Positions 27,190 to 36,298 of a DNA stretch of 64,000 bases are shown one piece after another. The DNA is from Bradyrhizobium embrapense. Lineage in GTDB: Bacteria; Pseudomonadota; Alphaproteobacteria; Rhizobiales; Xanthobacteraceae. The position numbers were made by a program, and so were the translations under genes. Position 1 is the stretch's first letter. Each line of letters opens with the position of its first letter. Location of the stretch: positions 992,001 through 1,056,000 of the forward strand of contig NZ_LFIP02000001.1 in the NCBI RefSeq assembly GCF_001189235.2. The letters run 5' to 3'. Below the pieces are notes generated by a model. That model had not been told where the DNA came from and made no database searches. It was given only the letters and a program-made list of their open reading frames with translations.

Positions 27190-27810
27190 CTATCCGTTCG
27201 GCTTGGCGGCCGGTTGCGGCCACTTGCAGGCGGCGGAGATCCTCGCGCGCACCGTATCCAGACCAACCAACGGAAACACCGCGTCCAGCGCGGAACCAGC
27301 ACGGGACGCAAGGTGAATAGCCAGAGTTCCGCGGTCCGGAAGCGACTGCAGCAAGCGCATCACGTCGCCGCCGAATGCTACGCCGGTCCCGGACGCCGGC
27401 ACGGTTGCATCGATCTGCTGCGGTTGACCGTCGTTGATACGATAGGCAAGCGTATATCCGTCGGTGCGACCGGACACGTGCGATCCACCGACGATCAATT
27501 CGCTCCGTCCGCCACGGCAGCGGATCGAGAGCGTCATTCCGCTTTCGCCGATACCATCGCGAGACGCCGTCGTGGCAGTAGCAACGGGTGAATAGTCGAG
27601 AGGCGATGTCGTCACGCTAATGACCCAGTTGTTAGGCTGGGACGGCGTTGACGTTCGCGGCAGCTTGTCGGAGCACTCGATCCCTTCCGGGCGCTCCATG
27701 GAGGAGCAATCACGAAGCTGAGCAATGCGACGAGGTCCCTCCGCTTGTGCCGAGGCAATACCGCTTGCCAGCAAGACTCCAGCCACGATGCGGATCGCCG
27801 CGCGTCTCAT
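27190..27810 (-). CDS. Small exported protein, VasI-like
   Basis: 206 residues from ATG 27810, whose ATGA overlaps the TAXI gene stop. A signal peptide (IRIVAGVLLASGIASAQA) is present. The body has NNWVISVTTSPLDYSPVATATT, MTLSIRCRGGRSELIVGG and YRINDGQPQQ, an arrangement I associate with the VasI-type proteins found near type VI secretion loci and elsewhere. No type VI gene is seen in this window. Two cysteines (in RDCSSMER and IECSD) may form a disulfide. Function is unknown; translational coupling suggests it works with the TAXI protein. Confidence 0.6.
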   Translation of the reverse strand: MRRAAIRIVAGVLLASGIASAQAEGPRRIAQLRDCSSMERPEGIECSDKLPRTSTPSQPNNWVISVTTSPLDYSPVATATTASRDGIGESGMTLSIRCRGGRSELIVGGSHVSGRTDGYTLAYRINDGQPQQIDATVPASGTGVAFGGDVMRLLQSLPDRGTLAIHLASRAGSALDAVFPLVGLDTVRARISAACKWPQPAAKPNG

Positions 27811-28865
27811 TGCGATGGATTTGTGGCGGCGCGCGGCTCGCGATCGAGCCATGCCTGCGCCGCAGGGAAACGCGTCAGGCCAGGAACGGTCGCCGCGAGA
27901 TTAATGGTCTTCCACTTCTGGTCGAAGCCGGGCTGCTGCAGCTTGTCAACTCGCGAGAACAGGGACTCCACGAAGCGCGCAAGGCGCTCGTAGCGGTTCG
28001 ACTTGACCGGGAAGTTAAAGGCCACCAGCGCGGTCGGCACCGCGATTGTCGCGATGTGATCGCCCGGCTTGATAAGATTGGGATACTCCGCGGCGTCTAG
28101 CGAGGCGGGAAGATAGAAGTCCTCAAACTTCTTGTCATAGGGGACGGGCAGGAATTTGAATCCGGGCTCCCAGCGGCCGCGCACGAACGCGTCCACGGGC
28201 TTGGAGGTGATGAAGACGACCGCGGCCATCTCACCTTTGCGCATCTGCTCGAGCGCGACTTGATGAGGAATGAAGGTTTTTTCTACGTCGAGACCAAGCC
28301 GGCTGAAGATCAGCGGTCCCGAATAGGCCGCGGCAGTCCCCAGGTTATTGAAGTTGACCTTCTTTCCAACGAGATCGTTCAGGCTCTGAACCTCGGGGCG
28401 AACGAAGATATGGAGTTCGGACGGAAACAGGTTCAGCACGTAAGCCAGCCGTTGCTGGATGTCCGGCACCTGGCTCTTGTATTCATCGAGCACGTCGGAA
28501 TTGATGATGGCGGCATCGATGCCGCGCAAATAGAGCAACGAGTTCACGTTCTCAGTCGGACCACGTGTCACGACCGGCAAGACGTGCAGCTTGTCGCCAT
28601 CGTCCACAACGCGCGCCATTTCGGCTGCAAGGCGAATGGGTGCGCCCTCGAGCAGGCCACCGGCGAGGCCGATAGTCCAGGCATTCATCGTCACTTGCGG
28701 CTTCTCTGGCTGAGGCTCTCGCCGCAACTGACGAGATGCAGCAGGTTGCGCCTGCACACCCGCGCCGAATAGCGGAACGCTCGTGAGCACCAGCATCGCG
28801 AGCACGAGCAACGGACGCAATCCATCTCTTCCGGTCGGAGGCACTGCTGCACTCATTCTGCCCAT
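27807..28865 (-). CDS. TAXI-family TRAP-type solute-binding protein
   Basis: 352 residues from ATG 28865 with a signal peptide (LLVLAMLVLTSVPLFGAGVQA). The body fits the TAXI family of periplasmic binding proteins: WTIGLAGGLLEGAPIRLAAEMARVV, then VVTRGPTENVNSLLYLRGIDAAIINSDVL, then LNDLVGKKVNFNN and EQMRKGEMAAVVFITSKPVDAF. These normally deliver small organic acids or amino acids to a fused TRAP permease, but no permease gene is next to it. It starts the minus-strand set TAXI / VasI-like / DsrE-like / coiled-coil. It may be an orphan sensor or use a permease elsewhere. Confidence 0.85.
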   Translation of the reverse strand: MGRMSAAVPPTGRDGLRPLLVLAMLVLTSVPLFGAGVQAQPAASRQLRREPQPEKPQVTMNAWTIGLAGGLLEGAPIRLAAEMARVVDDGDKLHVLPVVTRGPTENVNSLLYLRGIDAAIINSDVLDEYKSQVPDIQQRLAYVLNLFPSELHIFVRPEVQSLNDLVGKKVNFNNLGTAAAYSGPLIFSRLGLDVEKTFIPHQVALEQMRKGEMAAVVFITSKPVDAFVRGRWEPGFKFLPVPYDKKFEDFYLPASLDAAEYPNLIKPGDHIATIAVPTALVAFNFPVKSNRYERLARFVESLFSRVDKLQQPGFDQKWKTINLAATVPGLTRFPAAQAWLDREPRAATNPSQ

Positions 28866-29596
28866 CTGGCTCTGCCCTCGCCAATCCGAAATTTCCTCGT
28901 AGTTTCGTGCAGTTCGCCCTCGCGCGCCATTTCCCCTTGGAGGAGCCCGCCTAACCCTTCCGGATTATGCGCTGTGCCACCCGGACCTGACGCAGCAACC
29001 GAAGCGCTTTGCCTTCGGTGAGGTGATTTTCTTGGGCGATGCACGCGTGAAAATTGCATCCCGAACGAGAAAGATCGCCCGTTCCACCGGGCTGCTGTCG
29101 ACGCAGATCTCATGATGTCTCGAGTTGATCGTGAGTCGGGGTGTCTCTGCGACGGACTTGCGCACACTGCATGTCCGACAGAATACCCCGGAATTTCCGA
29201 CCCGCTCTCTGCAAACAAAGGTAACTAGTCTACGCCCGCTTCATTGCCGCGGGATCAGATTGTTCATTGCACGCCTTTGATCGCTCGCAAGATGCGGACC
29301 AAGGCATGAGCTTTTTACTGCGGGAGGCCTTATGGTCTTGGATAGGTCGCGCCGCGCGCAAGACCGATGACGATGCGAGTACGCATCGCAAGATGCTGAT
29401 CCGCGCCTTTCCATGCAGAGCAGCTATTCGGTGCGCATCGTCGCCTTCCACGCTGCCAGGAGACTGCGCAAAGTCGCGACCGAAATCATTGAAGCGGCGC
29501 AGAGACAGCGGCGAGAGTCTTCCTTGATCTCTGCAATATTTTCTTGGGAATGGCCGGGGGCTGTCTGCCCGTCACCGGTCTCGCATGGAGACGAAG
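28866..29596. other. 731-bp intergenic region upstream of the TAXI gene
   Basis: No gene is supported. A minus-strand frame ending at 28951 has a protein-like tail (LTEGKALRLLRQVRVAQ) but I found no credible start or family, so it may be a gene remnant. The promoter of the TAXI set should lie at the left end. Confidence 0.4.
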
Positions 29597-29785
29597 ATGA
29601 CCGACGAGCAGCTGATGCGGCTGAAAGTCTACGGGAACAATGTCGAGCGCTATCGCCGATTACTCAAGGGCAACCTGACCGAACAAGAAAGAGAATTCGT
29701 CGAACGGCGCCTCACCGAGGAACAGTTGGCGATCCAGAGGCTAAGGACGAATGGCCTCGTACATGGCGCGTCGAAGATGACGTGA
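29597..29785 (+). CDS. Small helical hypothetical protein (62 aa)
   Basis: ATG 29597 has a GGAG site six bases upstream, better than the in-frame ATG at 29585. The sequence (TDEQLMRLKVYGNNVERY, then LTEQEREFVERRLTEEQLAIQRL) is charged and predicted all-helical. Codon-level patterning and the ribosome site support a real gene. No family recognised; function unknown. Confidence 0.55.
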   Translation: MTDEQLMRLKVYGNNVERYRRLLKGNLTEQEREFVERRLTEEQLAIQRLRTNGLVHGASKMT

Positions 29786-30087
29786 ACGGATTGCTTCCTC
29801 TGCAAGATCATCGCATCACGCTGATACTGACTGCAGTGCCGGTCTGCGGCTGGTAAATGAAAAACGAGCCTGTCGAGAAGTTCCTAGCTTGTTCCAAAGG
29901 CTCAGCAAGCAATGGTGGTCCTTAACGATCAGCAATCACAGTCGAATTCAGCAAAGGCTTGGTTTGCTCAACGAAGCCTCGTTCCCCGAGGTCTCTTTCT
30001 GTTCATATACCTTACTAGGTAACACTGGCGTCATTTGTTCGCGGTCTGTTTCGCCGACACGACGCGAGACAGTCGATCACGGCTAGT
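29786..30087. other. 302-bp gap with no recognised feature
   Basis: The stretch is lower in GC than its surroundings in places (TTCATATACCTTACTAGG near 30002). I see no gene or clear terminator. Confidence 0.35.
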
Positions 30088-30294
30088 CTAGGCCGGCGCA
30101 TTGTCCCCAGGCGTCGGCAGAGCTTCGGTCAACGCCTGCTTTATGCGTTCGGCCTGCTCCTTCGTAAGCTTCTCGGCAAAGCGGCCACCTCTTTCGAGCT
30201 GCGCCGGCCCCTTGAGTTTTCGGTCATAAACCATCCAGTCGGTGCTTCCCTTCCGAACGAGGAATCTAGGGTATACGGGCGCGGCGAGCTTCAA
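30088..30294 (-). CDS. Small hypothetical protein (68 aa), TTG start
   Basis: The frame opens at TTG 30294 with a strong GGGAGG ribosome site five bases upstream; there is no upstream ATG. The product (KLAAPVYPRFLVRKGSTDWM, then VYDRKLKGPAQLERGG, then LTKEQAERIKQALTEAL) has a compact strand/helix pattern and looks like a conserved small rhizobial protein. No known domain; function unknown. Confidence 0.6.
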   Translation of the reverse strand: MKLAAPVYPRFLVRKGSTDWMVYDRKLKGPAQLERGGRFAEKLTKEQAERIKQALTEALPTPGDNAPA

Positions 30295-30699
30295 CGATAC
30301 CTCCCAATCGGTCAGTCCACGGGTCTCAAAAATGCACGCCCGGTGACGGTTCTTTCCTAAACTGGGACACTGAAATTCCCAGCATCACCTCTAGAGCAAG
30401 GGCTATGCCGATACACCCGATCTCGGCGAACCAAGCCACGACCTCTCACATGGCAAAGACCTTCAGGTCGCCGATCCTCCGAAGTCGCGCCTTGCATGAC
30501 GTCGAGCCAGATCGTTTTTACGGCTCGGCCATCCGCGCTGCGGGGCCCGCGCGATGTCACCCGCTATAGGCAAGCGGTTGGCCAGTGCGGCCCTGAAACC
30601 CACTCCAAGATGAGAGCGATCGCGGGCTGTCGACTGGAGGTCGCAGTCAAAGCGTCTGCGGCCTCTCCGTGCTGCTTGTCGTGATGGCGGTCGCGCAGA
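30295..30699. other. 405-bp intergenic region
   Basis: A small inverted repeat (CTGGGA ... TCCCAG, about 30361-30382) is present, possibly a weak hairpin. No gene recognised. Confidence 0.35.
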
Positions 30700-31473
30700 T
30701 CAGCGCACTGACCACGGCCATGCCGATGGTTGCGGCTTGTTGGCTTGCGGGCGCGCCGGCTTGTGCGCCTGTGTGACATTGGTCGGCCGCCGCGGACGCG
30801 GCAATGGTACTTCGGAGGTTGCTTTTGGTTGTTCTGACGTCTGCTCAGGCACTTCAGCATCCACCTTTGGTGGTGAGGCGTTAGCGATCAGACGGGCCAA
30901 CTGCTCCTGGCTTGCGCTGAGCCGCTCGGTGAGCGTCTTGCTGTCTTGCGCCATCTGACTTTGGACAGCCTTGATCTCGTCGATGACATTGTTGTTGCGT
31001 GCTATTTCCGCCTGGCCCGCCGTGATTTGCCTTGCCACGCTATCATTGTCGCGGACCAGTTGGTCTTGCCTCAACTGCAGCCTTTCGACCGCTTGCCTTA
31101 AGGCAGCGAGGTCGCGCGCCATCGGTCCGAGCTGCTGTGCCAGGTCGGGAGAAAGTGCGACGGAGGTCGGCGCAATGTCTTTCGGCGGGACTTGTGTCAG
31201 CGGCGCAGGCCTCGAAGAGGGCACGACCGCCGTACCAGCGGAGGACCACCACCAGACACCGCCACCGATGGATGCCAGCAATACAAGACCGACGGAGGCA
31301 GGGTAGCGCCAGTCTCTCAATCGTCGAATAGTTGCTAGCGGCGCACGAGGCACCTTCATGCCGGTCGGCGGGCTCGAAGGGCTGACTCCCGCTTCGCGCG
31401 CGAGGTTCGAAAGCTGCTCGTCCAAACTCGCGAGCCGCCCTTCCGCAACCTTGTTGTCCAGCGTGGAGTCCAT
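30700..31473 (-). CDS. Single-span membrane protein with periplasmic coiled coil
   Basis: 257 residues from ATG 31473. An N-terminal cytosolic part of about 60 residues is followed by one membrane helix (YPASVGLVLLASIGGGVWWW). A coiled-coil region rich in Q/A/L follows (LAALRQAVERLQLRQDQLVRDNDSV to SASQEQLARLIANA), then a proline-rich, basic tail (PLPRPRRPTNV). No catalytic domain is visible. It stands alone on the minus strand. Such membrane-anchored coiled coils are common in Bradyrhizobium, with unknown roles. Confidence 0.7.
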   Translation of the reverse strand: MDSTLDNKVAEGRLASLDEQLSNLAREAGVSPSSPPTGMKVPRAPLATIRRLRDWRYPASVGLVLLASIGGGVWWWSSAGTAVVPSSRPAPLTQVPPKDIAPTSVALSPDLAQQLGPMARDLAALRQAVERLQLRQDQLVRDNDSVARQITAGQAEIARNNNVIDEIKAVQSQMAQDSKTLTERLSASQEQLARLIANASPPKVDAEVPEQTSEQPKATSEVPLPRPRRPTNVTQAHKPARPQANKPQPSAWPWSVR

Positions 31474-31825
31474 TTTTGGCGCTCCGTATCAAGACCAATC
31501 TGATCCGACTGAAAACAGAACCAAGGGCAATAGTTGTCCCGACTGAGCGGTCATCGAAGTAGCAAATGGGAAAGCGGGTAGCGTACTTCAGCTCAGGCAA
31601 GGAGGGAAGTGGCTCTGCCCTCGGTGATCATCAACCGGGAGAGCTCCTTGGCCTGGGTCAAGTCGCAACTTCCCGCTGCACGACCGTCGCTCGCTGGGCG
31701 CAGCCGCCCGGTAAAGACACGACCGACACGATGCTTAACGATCGATATGGACGCAGCTCGGCGGAACGTCACCCATCAGAACACTGCGCAAGCAATACTC
31801 CAGACGCTCGCAGCCATAACCATCC
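31474..31825. other. 352-bp intergenic region
   Basis: No gene or regulatory site was recognised; it should contain the promoter of the membrane protein gene ending at 30700. Confidence 0.35.
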
Positions 31826-32044
31826 TTATCCCGTTCTGACGAACGTCCATTCGGGGACTTCAAACGGTAGCCCGCGGGCCGATGGGTAATGGGAATAGCC
31901 GCCGAGGAGATCGCTGAGCGCGGCCACTGCCGAGTGATACGATCCCAAATTCTCCTCCTCGAAGTAGAAGTGAAATCGCCCGTTCGATGGCACGATGCGA
32001 AACGTGCCACCCTTGGAGCGGAATTCCCAATAGCCTGGCGTCAT
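31826..32044 (-). CDS. Small hypothetical protein (72 aa)
   Basis: From ATG 32044 (a GTG at 32062 would add six residues). The product (MTPGYWEFRSKGGTFRIVP, NGRFHFYFEEENLGSYHS, AVAALSDLLGG) is rich in aromatic residues and has a beta-strand then helix pattern, unlike a random shadow frame. No named family; function unknown. Confidence 0.6.
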   Translation of the reverse strand: MTPGYWEFRSKGGTFRIVPSNGRFHFYFEEENLGSYHSAVAALSDLLGGYSHYPSARGLPFEVPEWTFVRTG

Positions 32045-32444
32045 TGTCGCAACCAGACACACGGCCGACCGGTCCTTGCGGCCGCGAGCATGTGAACCAA
32101 CCTAACGACATCGCCAGGATGGAGGGACTGAGAAGACATATGAAGCGCGCCTCCGAATCGCGATGATTCTACGGCGGAGGGGCATTGTCAGCCAAAGCGT
32201 TGACCGACTTATCCATCGACTTTCAGAACGGGGCGTCTAACAGCGCCCGAAAGATTGTTGGTCGGTAGGAGCGCGGAATATTGCGAGGGCAATACGTGCC
32301 GTGGCATGCCCCGCGGGACATGCCTGGTTCGGCCAGGGCCCCAATGGCCGGCCGAGCATGCAGACGCCCGAGACCTCCGCCCGAGCCGCAGGCCTTTGCC
32401 GCGGTCCATGCCCAAGAGCTCGGTCAACTTGGTTGCGGCGCCTC
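32045..32444. other. 400-bp intergenic region
   Basis: No gene is recognised. A patch near 32300-32340 is rich in short complementary pieces (GGCATGCCCCGCGGGACATGCC), which could form a hairpin in the transcript. Confidence 0.35.
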
Positions 32445-33509
32445 TCAATCAGGCATCCACCTGATCGAGGCCGGATCGGCGGGACGCGTGGTGGTGTAAG
32501 TTACCAGATCGCATCCTCGCTCGACGAGGAGATCGGCAACTTCGATGAAGCCTTCGTCACCCCCGTCCTGCGAGCTATGAAAGGTAACATCGCTCATGGA
32601 CACATGCTGGCTCGTCAGCGAAAGCCTGACCATTCCCTGATGGTCTCGAATTGGCCTGCAGATTGGGATGAGTCGTGCCTCGAAGTTGGTCGGGTGATAG
32701 GGCGTGAGACGCAGGTTCTTGTAGAAGGTTCGGTCACCCTCGATCGACAGCACGCCCTTGCACGCCGCCGAGTTCACCATGAGGCCGCGGATCGATGAAT
32801 CCGACCCGATGTGGATCGGATACGTCTCGCCGCGTTCCAGCCGGACACCCGAAAACGCAATCAACCTCGACGAGTATTCGACCAGTCTGCCCGCTATTTG
32901 ATCCTTGAGCGGCACGCGCTCGTAAGACGTGAACGCAAACGTGCGTTTGCACTTGGCAGTCTCCGCCGTCCCTATCTTAGTCAAGAAATTGCCAAGGTGC
33001 GTCGCTATCACACCCGACAGGAATTCGGCCGGATGACTGCCGTCTGCATATAGTTCCTTCGCGTCCACCTTCCCGGACTTGGCGACGGCGGCGATGACGT
33101 CCCGGACATCGAAGTAGTACCAGTCATGCTTCTGGCAGACGGAAATACAGGCGGAGATGATCGTCCTTGATGCGTTGATGTCGCTCACCGGTATGCAAAC
33201 AAAAACCGGCTCGCAATTGGCGCGCTTGGCGGAATGCCCAATCCACTCGACCCACCTCACAACATCGTAGTAATCGATCGCATTGGCAGAAAGCAGCGAA
33301 AAATCGATCACGCACGTATCGACGATGCAAAACTCCGAGCCTTTGAAGAAGTCGCCCTGGGCGAAGTACGGACCGAGCAAGGACGGAGATGCACCGATCC
33401 TTGCTGATGATTTCACTTCAATTGTGTCATCGGCATCCAAGAGCTTCTGGAAAAAGCCTGCCTTCAAGATGCTGTTTGACTGTCCCACGATCGAAATGCT
33501 CAGCGACAT
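32445..33509 (-). CDS. SGNH-hydrolase-like protein with C-terminal beta domain
   Basis: 354 residues from ATG 33509; an in-frame extension to 33575 enters the neighbouring divergent gene and was not used. SISIVGQSNSILKAGF supplies a G-x-S block I serine at the N-terminus, and YADGSHPAEFLSG supplies the D-x-x-H block V. The helices between fit a flavodoxin-like SGNH fold. The final 130 residues (from FAFTSYERVPL) look like an all-beta accessory domain. Deacylation or acylation of a glycan is the common role of such proteins; substrate unknown. No signal peptide is seen. The gene is divergent from a second SGNH gene, 31 bases away. Confidence 0.65.
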   Translation of the reverse strand: MSLSISIVGQSNSILKAGFFQKLLDADDTIEVKSSARIGASPSLLGPYFAQGDFFKGSEFCIVDTCVIDFSLLSANAIDYYDVVRWVEWIGHSAKRANCEPVFVCIPVSDINASRTIISACISVCQKHDWYYFDVRDVIAAVAKSGKVDAKELYADGSHPAEFLSGVIATHLGNFLTKIGTAETAKCKRTFAFTSYERVPLKDQIAGRLVEYSSRLIAFSGVRLERGETYPIHIGSDSSIRGLMVNSAACKGVLSIEGDRTFYKNLRLTPYHPTNFEARLIPICRPIRDHQGMVRLSLTSQHVSMSDVTFHSSQDGGDEGFIEVADLLVERGCDLVTYTTTRPADPASIRWMPD

Positions 33510-33540
33510 CGGATTGACTGCCCTCAGATGGAACCGCGCA

Positions 33541-34311
33541 ATGACATCGAAAACGCTTGATGGAGAACCTCGCAACGCCGCGTCAACGACATCAACCGTT
33601 TATGTCGCGGCGACGTTATCAATTGTCGCGGCGCTCTGTCTACCATCGGCGGGACGAGCGCAAAGTTCGAGAGCTGCATGCGACAAGACCGACACGCAAT
33701 TTGCCGTAACGGCCGCCCTGCCGGACAACGCCGATGCCTTGCGCAAGTATGAACGAAATGTGTCGGGCCTGTCAGGCGATGTCTCGACGGTCTTGCTCGG
33801 CGACTCGCTGGTCGAGGCGTGGCCGAGGGAACTGGCTGCATCACTCGGCGCCGGCCCGGTGGCCAACCTCGGCGTCGGACGCGACAGGATCCAGAACACG
33901 CTCTGGTTCATCGAGCACGAACGCGAGCGGCTGCGGACGATCAAGCCAAAGTCCATCATCGTGCTGGTGGGGACCAACAACATCTATCTCGACAAGCCGT
34001 GCGGCGTGATGGAATCCTATAAGAAGCTGTTTGGGGAGATCAGGTCGCTTTGGCCGAACGGCAAGATTTTCTCGATCCAGATTCTTCCGCGCGGCGACCA
34101 GATGAAGGGAGCAGCCGAGAATATTGGATCCGTCAATGCCGAGCTGAGCAGAAGAAGCCGGGAACTCGGAATTAGAACCATCGATGCCTCCGACATCGCA
34201 TGCGGACGAACAACGCCGTGCGCCAATTACAAGAGCGATCTCCTGCACCTGACGCCATCCGGATACGAGGCCCTTACCAGGATCGCCCGGGAAGGCATGG
34301 GCTCATCGTAG
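33541..34311 (+). CDS. Exported SGNH/GDSL hydrolase
   Basis: 256 residues from ATG 33541; longer in-frame starts would overlap the divergent gene. The signal peptide (VYVAATLSIVAALCLPSAGRAQ) is clear. Block I is VLLGDSLVEAW (Ser89), block II the glycine in VANLGVGRDRI, block III the asparagine in VGTNNIYL, and block V the DLLH aspartate/histidine pair near the C-terminus, so all four catalytic blocks are present. It probably removes acyl (often acetyl) groups from an extracytoplasmic glycan or lipid. Function beyond the class is unknown. Confidence 0.85.
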   Translation: MTSKTLDGEPRNAASTTSTVYVAATLSIVAALCLPSAGRAQSSRAACDKTDTQFAVTAALPDNADALRKYERNVSGLSGDVSTVLLGDSLVEAWPRELAASLGAGPVANLGVGRDRIQNTLWFIEHERERLRTIKPKSIIVLVGTNNIYLDKPCGVMESYKKLFGEIRSLWPNGKIFSIQILPRGDQMKGAAENIGSVNAELSRRSRELGIRTIDASDIACGRTTPCANYKSDLLHLTPSGYEALTRIAREGMGSS

Positions 34312-34380
34312 GCGCCCAACGAGGCTGCGCAGCAACGCGCCAACGCGGCCATCGGTGGCGCCTGGGCGCGATCCGGCCTT

Positions 34381-34590
34381 CTAGCTCAGCATCGAAATGA
34401 TCGATTGAAGCTGATCAGACGCCGCCGTCACGAGCCCGTCGAACGACGTCTGGCCGTGCGCAGCCGTTCGCAAGATGCATTCGGCAACGGCTGCCTTGAG
34501 GCCGAACACGGATTGATCGGCCGGTACGCTTGCCATCACCGCGTCCAACGCATCACGCATCGTCTGGATCAGTTCGGAGCTGAACTTCAT
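34381..34590 (-). CDS. Small helical hypothetical protein (69 aa)
   Basis: ATG 34590 has GGAGG eight bases upstream. The product (KFSSELIQTMRDALDAVM, VFGLKAAVAECILRTAAHGQ, LVTAASDQLQSIISML) is helical and resembles short conserved rhizobial proteins of unknown function. It is a single gene between the convergent SGNH gene and dinB. Confidence 0.65.
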   Translation of the reverse strand: MKFSSELIQTMRDALDAVMASVPADQSVFGLKAAVAECILRTAAHGQTSFDGLVTAASDQLQSIISMLS

Positions 34591-34704
34591 GGCTATCCTC
34601 CGCATGCTCAGGATAGAGCGGGCGCACGAAGCCGCACCTCACAAGCCCGCGATTCCAGATTGCGTTTTCTTAATGCGATGACAAGCCGGTGAACCAGCGA
34701 AGGG

Positions 34705-35952
34705 CTAGAGGTCCTTCTCGGCCAGCTTGCGGAAGTCGTCGGGCACCGAACGAACAGCCTCCAGCGCCGCCGAACCATATCCGATCGCATCCCAGCCAAA
34801 ACGATCGCGGACCTTGTCGATGGCACAGTCCGCGGCCCAGCGCGCCATCCCTATCGGACTTCCAGGACGAAGCGCCTGATCGGCCAGTCCGAGCGGAAGC
34901 TCGAGCGCAAGATCCCAATGCTCCTCGAGATGCGACACCGAGATTGCCAGCAGCGAAATGATCTTCTCGCCTGGATGGTCAGCAAGAGCAGCGCGCACCA
35001 GCTTCTCGGCGAGCCTGGCGAGGATCACCGTCGTGCACACGGGCGCATCGAGCGTCATCGAGCGCGTCACCGATTTCAGGTCGGCGAAGCGAACGCGCAC
35101 CGTCACGGTTCGTCCGGGCCGGGATTTCGCCCGAAGCCGCGTGGCGACGCGGTCGGCCAGATGAAGCAGCGTCGGCCGGATGACTTGCTCGGTCGCGGGC
35201 TTTCGGCCAAGCGCCGATTGTGCTCCTGCCGATCGCGCGCGCCGATGCGGCGTGAGCTGTCGGGGATCGCGATTCCAGGCCAGCGCAGCGAGCTTCTCGC
35301 CCGCCGCCGGTCCGAGCAACCGCGTCAGCGACCGCTCCGACAATTCGGCGAGTTGACCGATCGTCGTGACGCCGATCGCGTCCAGCCGTGTCCTGGTGAC
35401 CGGCCCTACTCCCCACATCAATTCAACCGGCAGTTCGTGCAGGAATCCGAGCTCGGCGTCGGGATCGACGACGACCAGTCCATCGGGCTTTGCGACCTGG
35501 GAGGCGATCTTGGCCAGATGCTTGGTGCGCGCGACGCCCACGGAGATCGCAAGGCCGAGTTCTGCGCGCACGCGCCGCCGGATCGCCGCTGCTATTTCGG
35601 CGGGCGTTCCGAACAGATGCGTACAGCCGGCAACGTCGGCAAACGCCTCGTCGATCGAAATGCGCTCGACCAGCGGCGTGAAGTCGCCGATCACCTCGAT
35701 GGCCGCGTCGCCCAGCCTTTGGTATTCACTGAAGTGGCCGCCGACGAAAATGAGTTGCGGGCAAAGCCGGCGCGCTTCCCGCCCCGACATGCCGCCATAG
35801 ACCCCGAAAGCCTTGGCCTCATACGACGCGGCAAGCACAACCCCGCCGCCGACGGCGATCGGCTTGCCTCGCAGCGACGGCTCAAGCAGCTGCTCGACCG
35901 ACGCGTAAAACGCATCCAGGTCCGCGTGAAGGATGGTGGCTGCGGTTGCCAT
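34705..35952 (-). CDS. dinB: DNA polymerase IV
   Basis: 415 residues from ATG 35952. The Y-family palm residues are present: D11 in HADLDAFYASVEQ, and D101-E102 in RISIDEAFADVAG. The helix-hairpin-helix region (MWGVGPVTRTRLDAIGVTTIGQL) and a little-finger domain (from TEQVIRPTLLHLADRVATRL) follow. It copies past lesions or misaligned ends at stalled forks with low fidelity. The promoter region holds a perfect alphaproteobacterial LexA operator, so it should be induced by the SOS response. It is a single-gene unit. Length is slightly above the typical 350-360 residues because of a longer C-terminus. Confidence 0.95.
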   Translation of the reverse strand: MATAATILHADLDAFYASVEQLLEPSLRGKPIAVGGGVVLAASYEAKAFGVYGGMSGREARRLCPQLIFVGGHFSEYQRLGDAAIEVIGDFTPLVERISIDEAFADVAGCTHLFGTPAEIAAAIRRRVRAELGLAISVGVARTKHLAKIASQVAKPDGLVVVDPDAELGFLHELPVELMWGVGPVTRTRLDAIGVTTIGQLAELSERSLTRLLGPAAGEKLAALAWNRDPRQLTPHRRARSAGAQSALGRKPATEQVIRPTLLHLADRVATRLRAKSRPGRTVTVRVRFADLKSVTRSMTLDAPVCTTVILARLAEKLVRAALADHPGEKIISLLAISVSHLEEHWDLALELPLGLADQALRPGSPIGMARWAADCAIDKVRDRFGWDAIGYGSAALEAVRSVPDDFRKLAEKDL

Positions 35953-36009
35953 CTCAACCGGTTCATCCCTGACCTGACCAAAACCGCTCGTCTCCGGACG
36001 CTACAATAG

Positions 36010-36038
36010 AGAATAGAACAAAACAAGAACATATTCAA
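36010..36038 (-). promoter_or_regulatory. dinB promoter with LexA operator in the spacer
   Basis: Read on the minus strand, TTGAAT (36038-36033) and TATTCT (36015-36010) are 17 bases apart. The spacer contains GTTC-N7-GTTC (36030-36016), an exact match to the alphaproteobacterial SOS box. The dinB ATG lies 58 bases downstream of the -10. LexA binding here would block RNA polymerase directly. The -35 and -10 matches are only moderate; the operator match is perfect. Confidence 0.8.
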
Positions 36039-36298
36039 TCCCGGCCGAGAGGGAATGGTCGCGGGCGCCGGCGGTCGTCCGACGACCGTTGGGCATGCGC
36101 TGTCGTGCCAGGCATCGAAGCGGGCTGCCGGTCGCAGTCCAAGGAATCACCGCGAGGCAATCGACTAGTCGCTCGACGTCCACAGGCATTCTCTGCCGAG
36201 GACGAGCGCGACAACGCGCGGGTGTGCGTCCCGCCGCGCCAGCTCGCTCATCGGTCGCGTTGTTTGACGAACAGGCTTTTTCGGGTAGAGATCAAGGA

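Noticed and set aside
28951..29110. Minus-strand frame with a protein-like tail (LTEGKALRLLRQVRVAQ)
   Set aside because: No credible start or upstream continuation; at best a gene remnant.
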